Shown here: piece by piece, positions 30,969 to 39,206 of the stretch | Layout of the letters: each line of letters begins with the position of its first letter | Numbering within the stretch: the stretch's first letter is position 1 | The notes under the pieces: generated by a model | Databases searched by the model: none | Seen by the model: the letters and a program-made list of their open reading frames with translations, nothing else | Told to the model about the DNA's origin: nothing | NCBI GenBank assembly: GCA_900768705.1 | Contig: CAAGEB010000099.1 | Location: 1 to 41,980, forward strand | Direction: 5' to 3' | DNA length: 41,980 nt | DNA from: Oscillospiraceae bacterium | Lineage (GTDB): Bacteria; Bacillota; Clostridia; Oscillospirales; Ruminococcaceae | Translations under genes and position numbers: made by a program

Positions 30969-33050
30969 TCAATTATTCTCTGTATTGCTGCCTGCCGCCG
31001 TTTCCGGGATAGTTTTCTCTTCCGTTTCTCCGCAGGTCTTTAAATCGGGATTTTTCGGCTCTGTTCCGGATTTATCCGAAGCCTTAGGCTCCTCATTCAA
31101 CCCGGTCTTTTCCACCGCCTCGGTTTCCACCACGGTATGGGGAGCGATATGCGGATCCCGTATATTCTTCGGCTTTAAGTAGATTGCCGACATAGGCGGA
31201 AGATCCAGCGTAATTCTGTATTGCTGGTCATGCATAGGCTCTTCCTTTGCGGTAAGAACCCCGTTGGTAATTCCGCTGCCTCCGAATTCCACCGCATCGG
31301 AGCTGAACACTTCCTCATAATCCGCAAAGTAGGGAACGCCGATATCGTAAATTTCGTGCCGCACCGGCTGGAAGTTGCAGACTACGATCAGCTCATCCTT
31401 GTTCCGTGCTATACGCCTGAATGCGATAACGCTGTTGGTGTTATCCTCGGCGGATATCCAGTGGAAGCCTTCCCAGCTGGAATCGCAGTCCCACAGCGGA
31501 GGATTTTCCTTGTAGAACTTATTTATCGCCTTGACATACTGATGATATTTGTAGTGCGGGTCAAATTCCAGCACCTCCCAGTCAAGCTGAGCCTGGAAAT
31601 TCCACTCCTTGTACTGTGCGAATTCCTGTCCCATAAACATCAGCTTCTTGCCGGGGTGAGCCATCATATAGCCAAGGAAGGTTCTCATAGAATGGAAGCG
31701 GTATTCTCTCGGACCGCCCATTTTATCCAGCATTGAACACTTTCCGTAAACCACCTCGTCGTGACTTATCGGAAGTACGAAGTTCTCCGAAAAAGCGTAG
31801 TAGAAAGAGAAGGTAACCAGATTGTGGTTATAGGGTCTGCCGAGAGGATCCATGCTCATATAGCGGAGCATATCGTTCATCCAGCCCATATTCCACTTGA
31901 AATTGAAGCCCAGACCGCCGATATCGGCAGGCTTTGTTACCATAGGCCATGCGGTGGATTCCTCCGCAATCATCAGCAGGTTCGGATGTTCTCTGAAAAG
32001 TGCGGCATTCACCTTCTGGAGGAAGGCAATCGCCTCAAGGTTTTCCTTTCCGCCCTTGCTGTTGGGGCTCCATTCGCCGTCCTTGCGGTCATAATCAAGG
32101 TACAGCATTGAAGCCACTGCGTCCACACGCAGACCGTCGATGTGGTATTTTTCAATCCAGTAATTCGCATTGGAAACAAGGAAGGACTGAACCTCCGGCT
32201 TGCCCCAGTCAAAGATGTGAGTACCCCAGCCCTTATGCTCCCGCTTGAGCGGGTCGGAATATTCATAAAGGCTTTCTCCGTCCCATTCGTAAAGACCCGC
32301 TGCGTCCTTCGGGAAGTGGGCGGGAACCCAGTCCACAATAACTCCGATACCCGCCTGATGACACCTGTCCACAAAGCTCATAAAATCGTGGGGTGTTCCA
32401 AAGCGGGAGGTGGGCGCATAATAACCTATCTGCTGATAACCCCATGATCCGTCAAAGGGATACTCTCCGATAGGCATAAGCTCCACATGGGTATAACCCA
32501 TTTCCCGGACATAGGGTATAAGCTCATCCGCCAGCTGATTGTAGCTTAAGTAATTTTCGCCGTTCTTTTTCCATGAACCCACATTGATTTCGTATATGTT
32601 TATGGGACTGTCATACACATTCGTATGAGCAGCAGTTTCCAGATACTTTCCATCTTTCCACCTGTATCCGTCCAGGTCATAAAACTTGGTTGCAGTGTTC
32701 GGACGAAGCTCCATGTGGAAACCGTAGGGATCGGCTTTGAGCTTTATCAGACCGTCCGGAGCCTCTACGCTGTATTTATAGTTGTCAAACTGCTTGATAT
32801 CCGGAATGAACAGCTCCCAGATACCTCCGCCCTCTCCGATGGGCGACATACAGCTGCGTGATCTGTCCCAGTGGTTAAAGTCTCCCACAACGCTTACAGA
32901 CTTGGCATGCGGCGCCCAGCAGCGGAACACAACTCCCTGTTTTCCGTCACGGTTCATTTTGTGAGAACCGAAAAAGTCATAGGAATGGGCATTTTCGCCC
33001 CGATGAAACAGGTAAATCGGCACTTCATATTCCTTGGGTATTGCTGCCAT
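30969..33050 (-). CDS. glgB: 1,4-alpha-glucan branching enzyme
   Basis: GlgB cuts alpha-1,4-glucan chains and re-attaches them as alpha-1,6 branches. The 693-residue product has a CBM48 N-domain (about 30-120, VVGDFNHWD) and a GH13 barrel with the nucleophile region GLRVDAVASMLYLDY, the acid/base region IAEEST and the ISHDEVV motif. An all-beta C-domain ends near 628. The remaining 65 or so residues are a charged tail rich in E, K, T, P and N with no counterpart in the enzymes I know. It may be disordered. The ATG at 33050 has AAGGAGG 7 nt upstream. It is first in the glgBCD operon. Confidence 0.96.
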   Translation of the reverse strand: MAAIPKEYEVPIYLFHRGENAHSYDFFGSHKMNRDGKQGVVFRCWAPHAKSVSVVGDFNHWDRSRSCMSPIGEGGGIWELFIPDIKQFDNYKYSVEAPDGLIKLKADPYGFHMELRPNTATKFYDLDGYRWKDGKYLETAAHTNVYDSPINIYEINVGSWKKNGENYLSYNQLADELIPYVREMGYTHVELMPIGEYPFDGSWGYQQIGYYAPTSRFGTPHDFMSFVDRCHQAGIGVIVDWVPAHFPKDAAGLYEWDGESLYEYSDPLKREHKGWGTHIFDWGKPEVQSFLVSNANYWIEKYHIDGLRVDAVASMLYLDYDRKDGEWSPNSKGGKENLEAIAFLQKVNAALFREHPNLLMIAEESTAWPMVTKPADIGGLGFNFKWNMGWMNDMLRYMSMDPLGRPYNHNLVTFSFYYAFSENFVLPISHDEVVYGKCSMLDKMGGPREYRFHSMRTFLGYMMAHPGKKLMFMGQEFAQYKEWNFQAQLDWEVLEFDPHYKYHQYVKAINKFYKENPPLWDCDSSWEGFHWISAEDNTNSVIAFRRIARNKDELIVVCNFQPVRHEIYDIGVPYFADYEEVFSSDAVEFGGSGITNGVLTAKEEPMHDQQYRITLDLPPMSAIYLKPKNIRDPHIAPHTVVETEAVEKTGLNEEPKASDKSGTEPKNPDLKTCGETEEKTIPETAAGSNTENN

Positions 33051-33149
33051 CAGATTACCTCCTTAGTAGTTAAATGTAACGATGAGTTTCCACGCTATTG
33101 ACATTTTCACCAAAAGTCGGAAAGCCCAGCGGTTATTTTCTTCATAGTA

Positions 33150-33178
33150 ATTGTAACACATCTGTTGGTAAAATGCAA
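33150..33178 (-). promoter_or_regulatory. glgBCD promoter
   Basis: On the minus strand TTGCAT (33173-33178), a 17-nt spacer and TACAAT (33150-33155). A GTACTTTGT direct repeat lies at 33179-33187, touching the -35 box, and again at 33221-33229. Confidence 0.7.
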
Positions 33179-33296
33179 GTACTTTGTTAATATTCTATGA
33201 TTATTTACATTTCCATCAGGGTACTTTGTATATAATTTACAATATTTTACCTGTTTTCTATGAAACAATTTACAAGACTTTTTCAAACTTCATATA

Positions 33297-33325
33297 TTGA
33301 CAGATACAAAAAAAAGATATATAAT
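33297..33325 (+). promoter_or_regulatory. Promoter of the diguanylate cyclase gene
   Basis: TTGACA (33297-33302), a 17-nt spacer and TATAAT (33320-33325). A TGTCGAA sequence (33342-33348), a match to the Spo0A box, lies about 10 nt into the predicted transcript. Confidence 0.8.
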
Positions 33326-33331
33326 TATGTT

Positions 33332-33481
33332 GTAATTATTATGTCGAAAAATGTTGACTTGTCCCGGCGGAAAAGTGTCGGGTACGGGAGACCGCTTCGC
33401 TGCTGCCGTTTTTTGAACGGCGTCCCGGGAAGCGGTAAATTAACAGCCCGGTTGTTTTTGATTTATAGTTGAGATTGTCAG
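33332..33481 (+). promoter_or_regulatory. Structured leader, possible attenuator
   Basis: The 5' region folds into a hairpin CCCGGC/GTCGGG (33363-33382) and a stem ACCGCTTC (33391-33398) with GAAGCGGT (33429-33436), enclosing GCCGTT/AACGGC. An alternative stem CCGGG (33425-33429) with CCCGG (33447-33451) is followed by TTGTTTTTG and would compete with it. That resembles terminator/antiterminator pairing. I do not recognise a known riboswitch class. Confidence 0.45.
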
Positions 33482-33490
33482 GTGAAACCA

Positions 33491-36019
33491 ATGAAATCAT
33501 CGATATACAAAAAATTTCTCTCGCTTCTGTTGGGAAGCGTGGCAGCAGCGTCGCTGCTCATAGGCGCAGCGGGGATTTTTTCGGCTCAGAATGCGGTTTC
33601 CAAGGATTCCGTTCAGATTATGAACCTTATCTGCGAAGAAAAGGCGCAGCAGATAAACGCAATACTCACCGCAATTGAGCAGTCCGTCCAAATAGATTAC
33701 GGTTATGTGAAAAATCAAGTATCCAAGGACGACTTTGCTTGGCACGATACAGAATATATGCACGAATATGCCGAGAAAATTCGTCCCGTGCTAAAAAATA
33801 CGGCGGAAAATACCGATTTTGCCGTAGGGGTTTATCTGCGGTTTAATCCGGAAATCTGCGGCTCCGGCACGGAGGGCGTTTTTCTGGTAAACAAAAACGG
33901 AGTTTTCGAGGATGAAAAAATTACAGACCTTACCCTGTATTCTCCCGAGGACACCGGGTATGTGGGCTGGTACTACGAGCCTGTAAAAAACGGTGCTCCC
34001 ACATGGATGAATCCGTACTACAATGAAAACACCGGCGTTAAAATGATTTCCTACATAATACCCATTTATATCGACGACACCCTGATCGGGGTGATTGGTA
34101 TGGATATAGATATTTCTCTGTTGATAAATACAGTAAAGGAGATTAGTCTGTACGATACCGGCTACGCTTTTCTCGCCTGCGGAAACGGAGATATAGTTTA
34201 TCACCGTCAGTATCCCGAGGGCATAGAGAAAAAGAATTTCGACGAAAATCTGCTGGATATCCGCAAGCAGATGCAGGGTGTGGAATCCAATGACAGCATT
34301 GTATCCTACAGTTGGTACGGAGCGGAAAAACGGCTTTCCTACACAAACCTCCTTAACGGAATGTACCTAATAATCACTGCGCCTTCCTCGGAAATCGATG
34401 CAGAAAGAAACAGCCTTATCCTGCGGTGCGTTATAATTATGGCTGTAGTACTGGGAATATCCGCTTTTCTCGGAATACGGCTGGTACGCAAAATCACAAA
34501 GCCGCTTCGTGAGCTTACCGACGCCGCAGAAAGGATTGCCGAAGGCGAATGGGATGTGGAAATTCATCGGGGCGGCGACGACGAAGTGGGAGTACTGGCG
34601 GATACGCTGCACCACACCATTGACGAGCTTCAGAAATATATCAACTATGTCAGCGGAATAGCCTATATTGATGAAATGACAGGGCTTGGAAACAACCGCT
34701 TTTTCAGCAAGCGCATTGCCGAAACCGAGAGCGCCATTGCGGACAAATCCGCAAGGTTTTCAATGGCAGCCGTGGACATTATCAACCTGCGGCATATTTC
34801 CGACACCTACGGAACGGGAAAAGGAAATTCAATCATTGTCACGGTAGCGGAGCTTATGAAGAAAATATTCGGCAACAACTCCGTTTACCGTATTTCCGAC
34901 GAAATGTTCTCGATATATCTGGAAAACACCGATAAAAACGGCGCAAATGAACTGGTGCGAAGCTTTGAGAGCGAGTTGGAGGAATTCAACCGACATGGAG
35001 TAATCTGTCCGGAAGAAATAATGGTTGCCGCCGGAACAGCGTGCTTTGATCCGGAAAAAGACACCTGCTTTGCGGAAGTTACCACCCGTGCGGGAAAGGA
35101 ACTGTTCAACAGCAAGAAGCAGCTTGCCGACCGCCGTGGTATGCTGGAGGACGCACTGAAAATGCTCCAGATGGTTTTCCACAAGATACTCAAGGTCAAC
35201 CTTACCGACAACAATTTCCACGAAATCAAGGTGTACGATGAAGAGCGCAGTCCCGAAAAGGGTTATTGCGCCAAATTTTCCGAATGGATGAACAGCTTTG
35301 CCGGAACGGGTCAGGTTGCTGCGGAGGATATTTCCGAATATCTGAAATTTTCGGACAGAAAACAGCTTTGCAGACGCTTTGCTTCCGGAGAAACCTATCT
35401 TTCTCACTGCTACCGCCGCAAGGTATCCGGCGAATTCCGCTGGGTGATGTTGGAAATAATCACCAGCGTGGAATACACCCCCGAGAATCAGATTGTGCTG
35501 CTGTATGTCCGTGATATTAACGATTTCTATACCGCAAAGCTGGAATATCACAGAGAACTGGAACGCCTCAGCAATACCGATACGCTCACCGGTCTCTACA
35601 ACCGCCATTATATGACTCAATTCTTCAGGGACTGTTCGTCCTTTACGGACATTGGCGTGATTTTCTGCGACTTGAACGGACTAAAATACGCCAACGACCA
35701 TTTCGGTCATACCGCCGGAGACAGACTTCTCAATTCCATTGCGGAAATAATGAAAAAGGATTTTCCCGATAATATCTGCTGCCGCACCGGCGGAGACGAA
35801 TTTATTGTGTGCGTTGTCGGCAAATCCGAACAGGAGTTCGGGGATATGTTTGAGAAATTCCGTGCTGATGTCAGAGCAAGCGGCAAGCCGATTGCCTCGC
35901 TGGGAAAATGCTGGCGAAGCAGTACGGAGGACATTGACCGTATGCTGACCGAAGCGGAAAATGCAATGTACGAGGACAAAAAGGCTTATTATAGGGATTT
36001 TCCGGAATATAAGAGATAA
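33491..36019 (+). CDS. Membrane diguanylate cyclase with Cache, HAMP, PAS and two GGDEF-type domains
   Basis: An 842-residue signalling protein, probably making c-di-GMP. In order it has an N-terminal helix (about 8-28), an extracellular Cache-type sensor (about 35-300) with the typical GVIGMDIDISLL segment, a second helix (about 310-332), HAMP (about 333-385), a first GGDEF-like domain reading RISDEMF at the active site, a PAS-like region (about 575-680), and a second domain with an intact CRTGGDEF and CDLNGLKYANDHFGH. Only the second should be catalytic. I chose ATG at 33491, with AGGTG 6 nt upstream; GTG three codons earlier overlaps that site. It is divergent from glgB. Confidence 0.92.
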   Translation: MKSSIYKKFLSLLLGSVAAASLLIGAAGIFSAQNAVSKDSVQIMNLICEEKAQQINAILTAIEQSVQIDYGYVKNQVSKDDFAWHDTEYMHEYAEKIRPVLKNTAENTDFAVGVYLRFNPEICGSGTEGVFLVNKNGVFEDEKITDLTLYSPEDTGYVGWYYEPVKNGAPTWMNPYYNENTGVKMISYIIPIYIDDTLIGVIGMDIDISLLINTVKEISLYDTGYAFLACGNGDIVYHRQYPEGIEKKNFDENLLDIRKQMQGVESNDSIVSYSWYGAEKRLSYTNLLNGMYLIITAPSSEIDAERNSLILRCVIIMAVVLGISAFLGIRLVRKITKPLRELTDAAERIAEGEWDVEIHRGGDDEVGVLADTLHHTIDELQKYINYVSGIAYIDEMTGLGNNRFFSKRIAETESAIADKSARFSMAAVDIINLRHISDTYGTGKGNSIIVTVAELMKKIFGNNSVYRISDEMFSIYLENTDKNGANELVRSFESELEEFNRHGVICPEEIMVAAGTACFDPEKDTCFAEVTTRAGKELFNSKKQLADRRGMLEDALKMLQMVFHKILKVNLTDNNFHEIKVYDEERSPEKGYCAKFSEWMNSFAGTGQVAAEDISEYLKFSDRKQLCRRFASGETYLSHCYRRKVSGEFRWVMLEIITSVEYTPENQIVLLYVRDINDFYTAKLEYHRELERLSNTDTLTGLYNRHYMTQFFRDCSSFTDIGVIFCDLNGLKYANDHFGHTAGDRLLNSIAEIMKKDFPDNICCRTGGDEFIVCVVGKSEQEFGDMFEKFRADVRASGKPIASLGKCWRSSTEDIDRMLTEAENAMYEDKKAYYRDFPEYKR

Positions 36020-36023
36020 ATGC

Positions 36024-36154
36024 AGCCCGCATCGACAAAGTGCAGATCACAATGTCAATGCGGGCTTAGCTTGTTGAAAAAGCCTATTCTTAAGCCGACC
36101 TCCTTCCGAACTAACCGGAAAGCTCTTTTGCCTGCACCCACCCGGCTTGTGCAG
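36024..36154. repeat. Palindrome-rich intergenic block
   Basis: AGCCCGCAT (36024-36032) pairs with ATGCGGGCT (36058-36066), with inner GACA/TGTC and GTG/CAC. Then AAGCCG (36092-36097) pairs with CGGCTT (36143-36148) around a TTCCG/CGGAA hairpin. CTGCAC/GTGCAG overlaps its end. No ORF fits. The first hairpin may end the cyclase transcript, although no T run follows. Confidence 0.5.
36068..36082 (+). repeat. 15-bp direct repeat, copy 1
   Basis: AGCTTGTTGAAAAAG, identical to 38477-38491. The two copies flank spoIIE in the same orientation. Confidence 0.7.
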
Positions 36155-36216
36155 ACTTATTAACATACAGGCACAGACATACCAACATTTCAAAGCTTAG
36201 TTAAAAAATCTTTTTA

Positions 36217-38454
36217 TCAGCCTGTAAGCTCCACTGCCACCACGCTTATATCGTCGCATTTTCCGTTTTCTGCGGCACGGGCTGCCCGTGCTATCCGTTC
36301 CGAAAGCTCCCTCGGCTCAATTCCTTTGGAAAGCTCTCTGGAAAGCCATTGCTCGTCCAGCACCGCCCCGTCTGTCGCCATAATTATCACATCTCCGTCT
36401 GCCACGGTGAATTTCTGCGCGGGAACGGTAAGCCTGCCGCCCGAACCGGCAGGCGGAGAGGACAGTGTTGCACGAAGCAGCTTGTCCGAGGACTTTATGT
36501 AAGTTGTTGCCGCCCCCGCCTTATACACCGCACACTCTCCGCTGTTCAGGTCAATTGTGCATATATCCAATGTGGCAAAGCTTTCGTCTGCGCTTTTAAC
36601 CAGCATAACAGTGTTGACGGTTTCCAGAGCGGCGGGCATTGAAATTCCGCTTTTCAGCAGCTTTGAAAGCATCGAACATACCATTGCGGAATCCACTCTT
36701 GCACGGCTTCCCGTACCCATTCCGTCCGAAAGAATAATGTAGAACATTCCCTTTCCGTCGCCAAAGCTTTCGCAGCAATCGCCGCAGACGCTGTTGCCGC
36801 TTTTTGCCAGCTGGCAGGCTCCCACTCTTGCGGACAGCGGAGTATGCTCGGCAGCGGTTATTCTGAACCTCCCGGCACTTCCCGCAATTTCCGGAACGCT
36901 CAGTTCACAGCCGACTGCGTCGGAAAGCAGCTTTCCCAGATATTCCCGCTCCAGGGAAGGCTCAGCCGCTCCGTATGCCTCCAGCCTGATTTTTCCGTCC
37001 CGTCCGTTGATTAAAAACGCCTGGGGCAGCTCAACGCCCGCTTCACGAAGAACCTTTTCCACCCGCTGCTCGGCAAATTTGTTTTTCCCACAGCCGGAAG
37101 TCTCACCGCTTGCCAGACCTCTCAGTATTTCCTGCATTCCCGCCAGCTGATCAACATATATTCTCCTCAGCTCCCGTATTCTCCGCTTATCCGACATTGC
37201 GGACAAATATCTGGAATACTCCGCCGTAACTGCCTTTGCAACACCGCTTCGATTGACGCATTCCTCCGCACATTCCGGTGACATTGAAAACTCCGTCAGC
37301 GGAAAACCCGTTCGCAGCTGCGCCAGAAGTCTGGAAAATTCCTTGCTGAAAAGCTCATATTTTTCGCCCCAGCATACCATACTGTTGGGACAGGAACGGC
37401 ACACCCTCTCTGCGGCACGGTCGGTAAGCTGCTCATAGCATTCTCCGTATTTTCTGTCCAGAGTGTCCGCCGCTGCGGTTATTCCCGAGCCTATTCCCGC
37501 AATGGCATCTGCCGCAAAATTGAGCCGTTCCTCCAGCATTAACGCCGCCGAATTATCGGAGATCCCACTTTCGCCGTTCCTGTTCCATCCGGCGGGAATA
37601 ACGGAAAAGATTACCCCGCATATCGCCGCTTCTCCGATAAGCTTCCATGAACCTGCGTCAATTCCGCATACAAGCGTTCCCGCTGCCGTAAGCATAACAA
37701 AACCCGCCGCTTTTGCAATTTTTCCGTATTTTCCCAAGCCATTGCAAACTATTGCCGAAACCGCCGCCAAAGCTCCTCCGAAACCTGCCTGTAAATCTGC
37801 GGCGCACAGCCCCGCAAGAGCGGGCAATCCGATTACTCCGCACCCGGACAAGCCTTTTTTCCCGATTGTTATCAGCATTGTCAGACCCAGCGCAGTCCTT
37901 CCTACATTGATAACCGGATAATCCAGCCTGCCCAGAGACATAAATGTAAGCCCCGAAACAACGGCAGCGGCGGCGCAGTTTGCAGACTCAAAGATATCCG
38001 TTCCTCCGGATAAGAGGGATTTTTCAAGCAGACAAAGGCTCAGGGCAAAAATGCCCCATACAACTGCCCCGATAATTGCGGAAAGCAATTGAGCGGGTTC
38101 AGTGGTCTGCACAAAATCCGAAAAGAATTTTGTACCCGCCGCAATTAAAAATCTCTCTGCCGCCCGTACCTTCATATTCCCGAAATCCGGAATCAGCCTT
38201 GCCGCCAGCACCGCCGCCATAGCGGCAAGGCTGACAAACGCTGTCGGAAATCCGTGCAGCAATGCCGCCGGAACGCCGCCTGCCAGTACCCACCAGCCCT
38301 TTTTCCCCGAAATTCCTGCCGTGAGTGCTGCGGCACCTGGTGCGCAGTAAAAAGGAGAAACCCCCAGCTCCAGTAAAAAACCTGCCAGACACCAGACAAG
38401 CTTGTCCATGACAATTTCCCGGAAGCCTTCAACTCCCGTTTTGTTTTTCCCCAT
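36217..38454 (-). CDS. spoIIE: Stage II sporulation protein E (PP2C-type phosphatase)
   Basis: SpoIIE sits at the polar septum of sporulating cells and dephosphorylates SpoIIAA, which activates sigma-F in the forespore. The 745-residue protein has about ten membrane helices in the first 300 residues, a cysteine-containing linker domain (about 320-520), and a C-terminal PP2C phosphatase (about 535-745). The phosphatase has metal-binding motifs LSDGMGTG, MATDGA and CDDISVVAVE. The size is somewhat below the B. subtilis protein. I chose ATG at 38454, with AAAGGA 8 nt upstream; an ATG three codons earlier overlaps that site. This gene is the best evidence that the organism forms endospores. Confidence 0.93.
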   Translation of the reverse strand: MGKNKTGVEGFREIVMDKLVWCLAGFLLELGVSPFYCAPGAAALTAGISGKKGWWVLAGGVPAALLHGFPTAFVSLAAMAAVLAARLIPDFGNMKVRAAERFLIAAGTKFFSDFVQTTEPAQLLSAIIGAVVWGIFALSLCLLEKSLLSGGTDIFESANCAAAAVVSGLTFMSLGRLDYPVINVGRTALGLTMLITIGKKGLSGCGVIGLPALAGLCAADLQAGFGGALAAVSAIVCNGLGKYGKIAKAAGFVMLTAAGTLVCGIDAGSWKLIGEAAICGVIFSVIPAGWNRNGESGISDNSAALMLEERLNFAADAIAGIGSGITAAADTLDRKYGECYEQLTDRAAERVCRSCPNSMVCWGEKYELFSKEFSRLLAQLRTGFPLTEFSMSPECAEECVNRSGVAKAVTAEYSRYLSAMSDKRRIRELRRIYVDQLAGMQEILRGLASGETSGCGKNKFAEQRVEKVLREAGVELPQAFLINGRDGKIRLEAYGAAEPSLEREYLGKLLSDAVGCELSVPEIAGSAGRFRITAAEHTPLSARVGACQLAKSGNSVCGDCCESFGDGKGMFYIILSDGMGTGSRARVDSAMVCSMLSKLLKSGISMPAALETVNTVMLVKSADESFATLDICTIDLNSGECAVYKAGAATTYIKSSDKLLRATLSSPPAGSGGRLTVPAQKFTVADGDVIIMATDGAVLDEQWLSRELSKGIEPRELSERIARAARAAENGKCDDISVVAVELTG

Positions 38455-38476
38455 AATAAACATCCTTTCTATATAC

Positions 38477-38491
38477 AGCTTGTTGAAAAAG
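38477..38491 (+). repeat. 15-bp direct repeat, copy 2
   Basis: AGCTTGTTGAAAAAG, identical to 36068-36082. Here it lies about 25 nt upstream of the spoIIE start and contains TGTTGAA, one mismatch from the Spo0A box TGTCGAA. Confidence 0.7.
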
Positions 38492-38500
38492 TCCTTTCTC

Positions 38501-38604
38501 AGACCGGCGAGAAGCCCTCAGATGCTAGGAACCCGCATAACGGCTAGGCTTGATGCCTGCCGTTATGCGTGGTGACAACGCAGATGAGGGTTTATCGCCG
38601 GTCT
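38501..38604. repeat. Long nested inverted repeat upstream of spoIIE
   Basis: AGACCGGCGA (38501-38510) and TCGCCGGTCT (38595-38604) form a perfect outer stem. CCCTCA/TGAGGG (38515-38520, 38585-38590) lies inside. CGCATAACGGC/GCCGTTATGCG (38534-38544, 38559-38569), with a further AGGC/GCCT, forms the apex. No ORF fits. It may be a structured RNA or the relic of a small mobile element. Confidence 0.6.
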
Positions 38605-38714
38605 GTGTATAGTTCTTTTGAATGATTTTATCACAATGCGGGAAAAAATGCTGTCGCAATCGGTTGGGGTTTCGGCGGGATTTGTGTAAATCACAGAGAA
38701 TTTTTGCAAAATGT

Positions 38715-38743
38715 TTGACAAACCGACAGTTTTGTGGTACAAT
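38715..38743 (+). promoter_or_regulatory. Promoter of the TPR protein gene
   Basis: TTGACA (38715-38720), a 17-nt spacer and TACAAT (38738-38743). Confidence 0.8.
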
Positions 38744-38777
38744 ATAGTCGGAATATTTTTTGAAAGGATAAAAAGTT

Positions 38778-39134
38778 ATGAATATATCATTTGAAATCGG
38801 TCTGCGGTATATCGACCACGGCAATTACGACAAAGCTGTCACAAGCATAAAAACCGCTATTGAAGAAGAAACGGCAAGCGGCTCCGAATCCACCGCCGCC
38901 GAATACCGCTGCGTTCTCGGCGAACTTTACGCCAATATGGGAAAAATCAATGAATCCGAACAGGAATTTATCAAGGTACTGGAATTCTGCGACAGAAACA
39001 ACGCCCTTCCCAAGCAGAGAGCCATTGCCGTGAGATACCTTCAGACATACAATTCCCCCGTTGCCCGTGTCCGCAGAGGAAAATCCGTGCAGGACAAGGC
39101 TTTTATTGCAAAAATGATGAACAAACGCAAGTAA
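38778..39134 (+). CDS. Small TPR-like protein of unknown function
   Basis: A 118-residue soluble protein whose first 75 residues look like two helical TPR-type repeats (GLRYIDHGNYDKAVTSIKTA and LGELYANMGKINESEQEF). A basic tail ends KMMNKRK. TPR units usually bind other proteins; no partner can be named. The ATG at 38778 has AAAGGA upstream. It has its own promoter and terminator, so it is probably independent of the dCMP deaminase gene that follows. Confidence 0.8.
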   Translation: MNISFEIGLRYIDHGNYDKAVTSIKTAIEEETASGSESTAAEYRCVLGELYANMGKINESEQEFIKVLEFCDRNNALPKQRAIAVRYLQTYNSPVARVRRGKSVQDKAFIAKMMNKRK

Positions 39135-39137
39135 GAC

Positions 39138-39184
39138 AATACCGCACAAAGCCGCAGGGCGTTCTTTGTGCGGTGTTATCTTAA
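39138..39184 (+). terminator. Terminator after the TPR protein gene
   Basis: ACCGCACAAAG (39141-39151) pairs with CTTTGTGCGGT (39164-39174), followed by a short T-rich stretch. It lies just before the ribosome site of the next gene, so it may act as a partial barrier. Confidence 0.65.
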
Positions 39185-39206
39185 CATAGGAGAGGACGAA
39201 ACAGTA

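Noticed and set aside
33332..33481. Known c-di-GMP riboswitch before the cyclase gene
   Set aside because: The conserved sequence elements of the c-di-GMP-I and c-di-GMP-II classes, as far as I know them, are absent.
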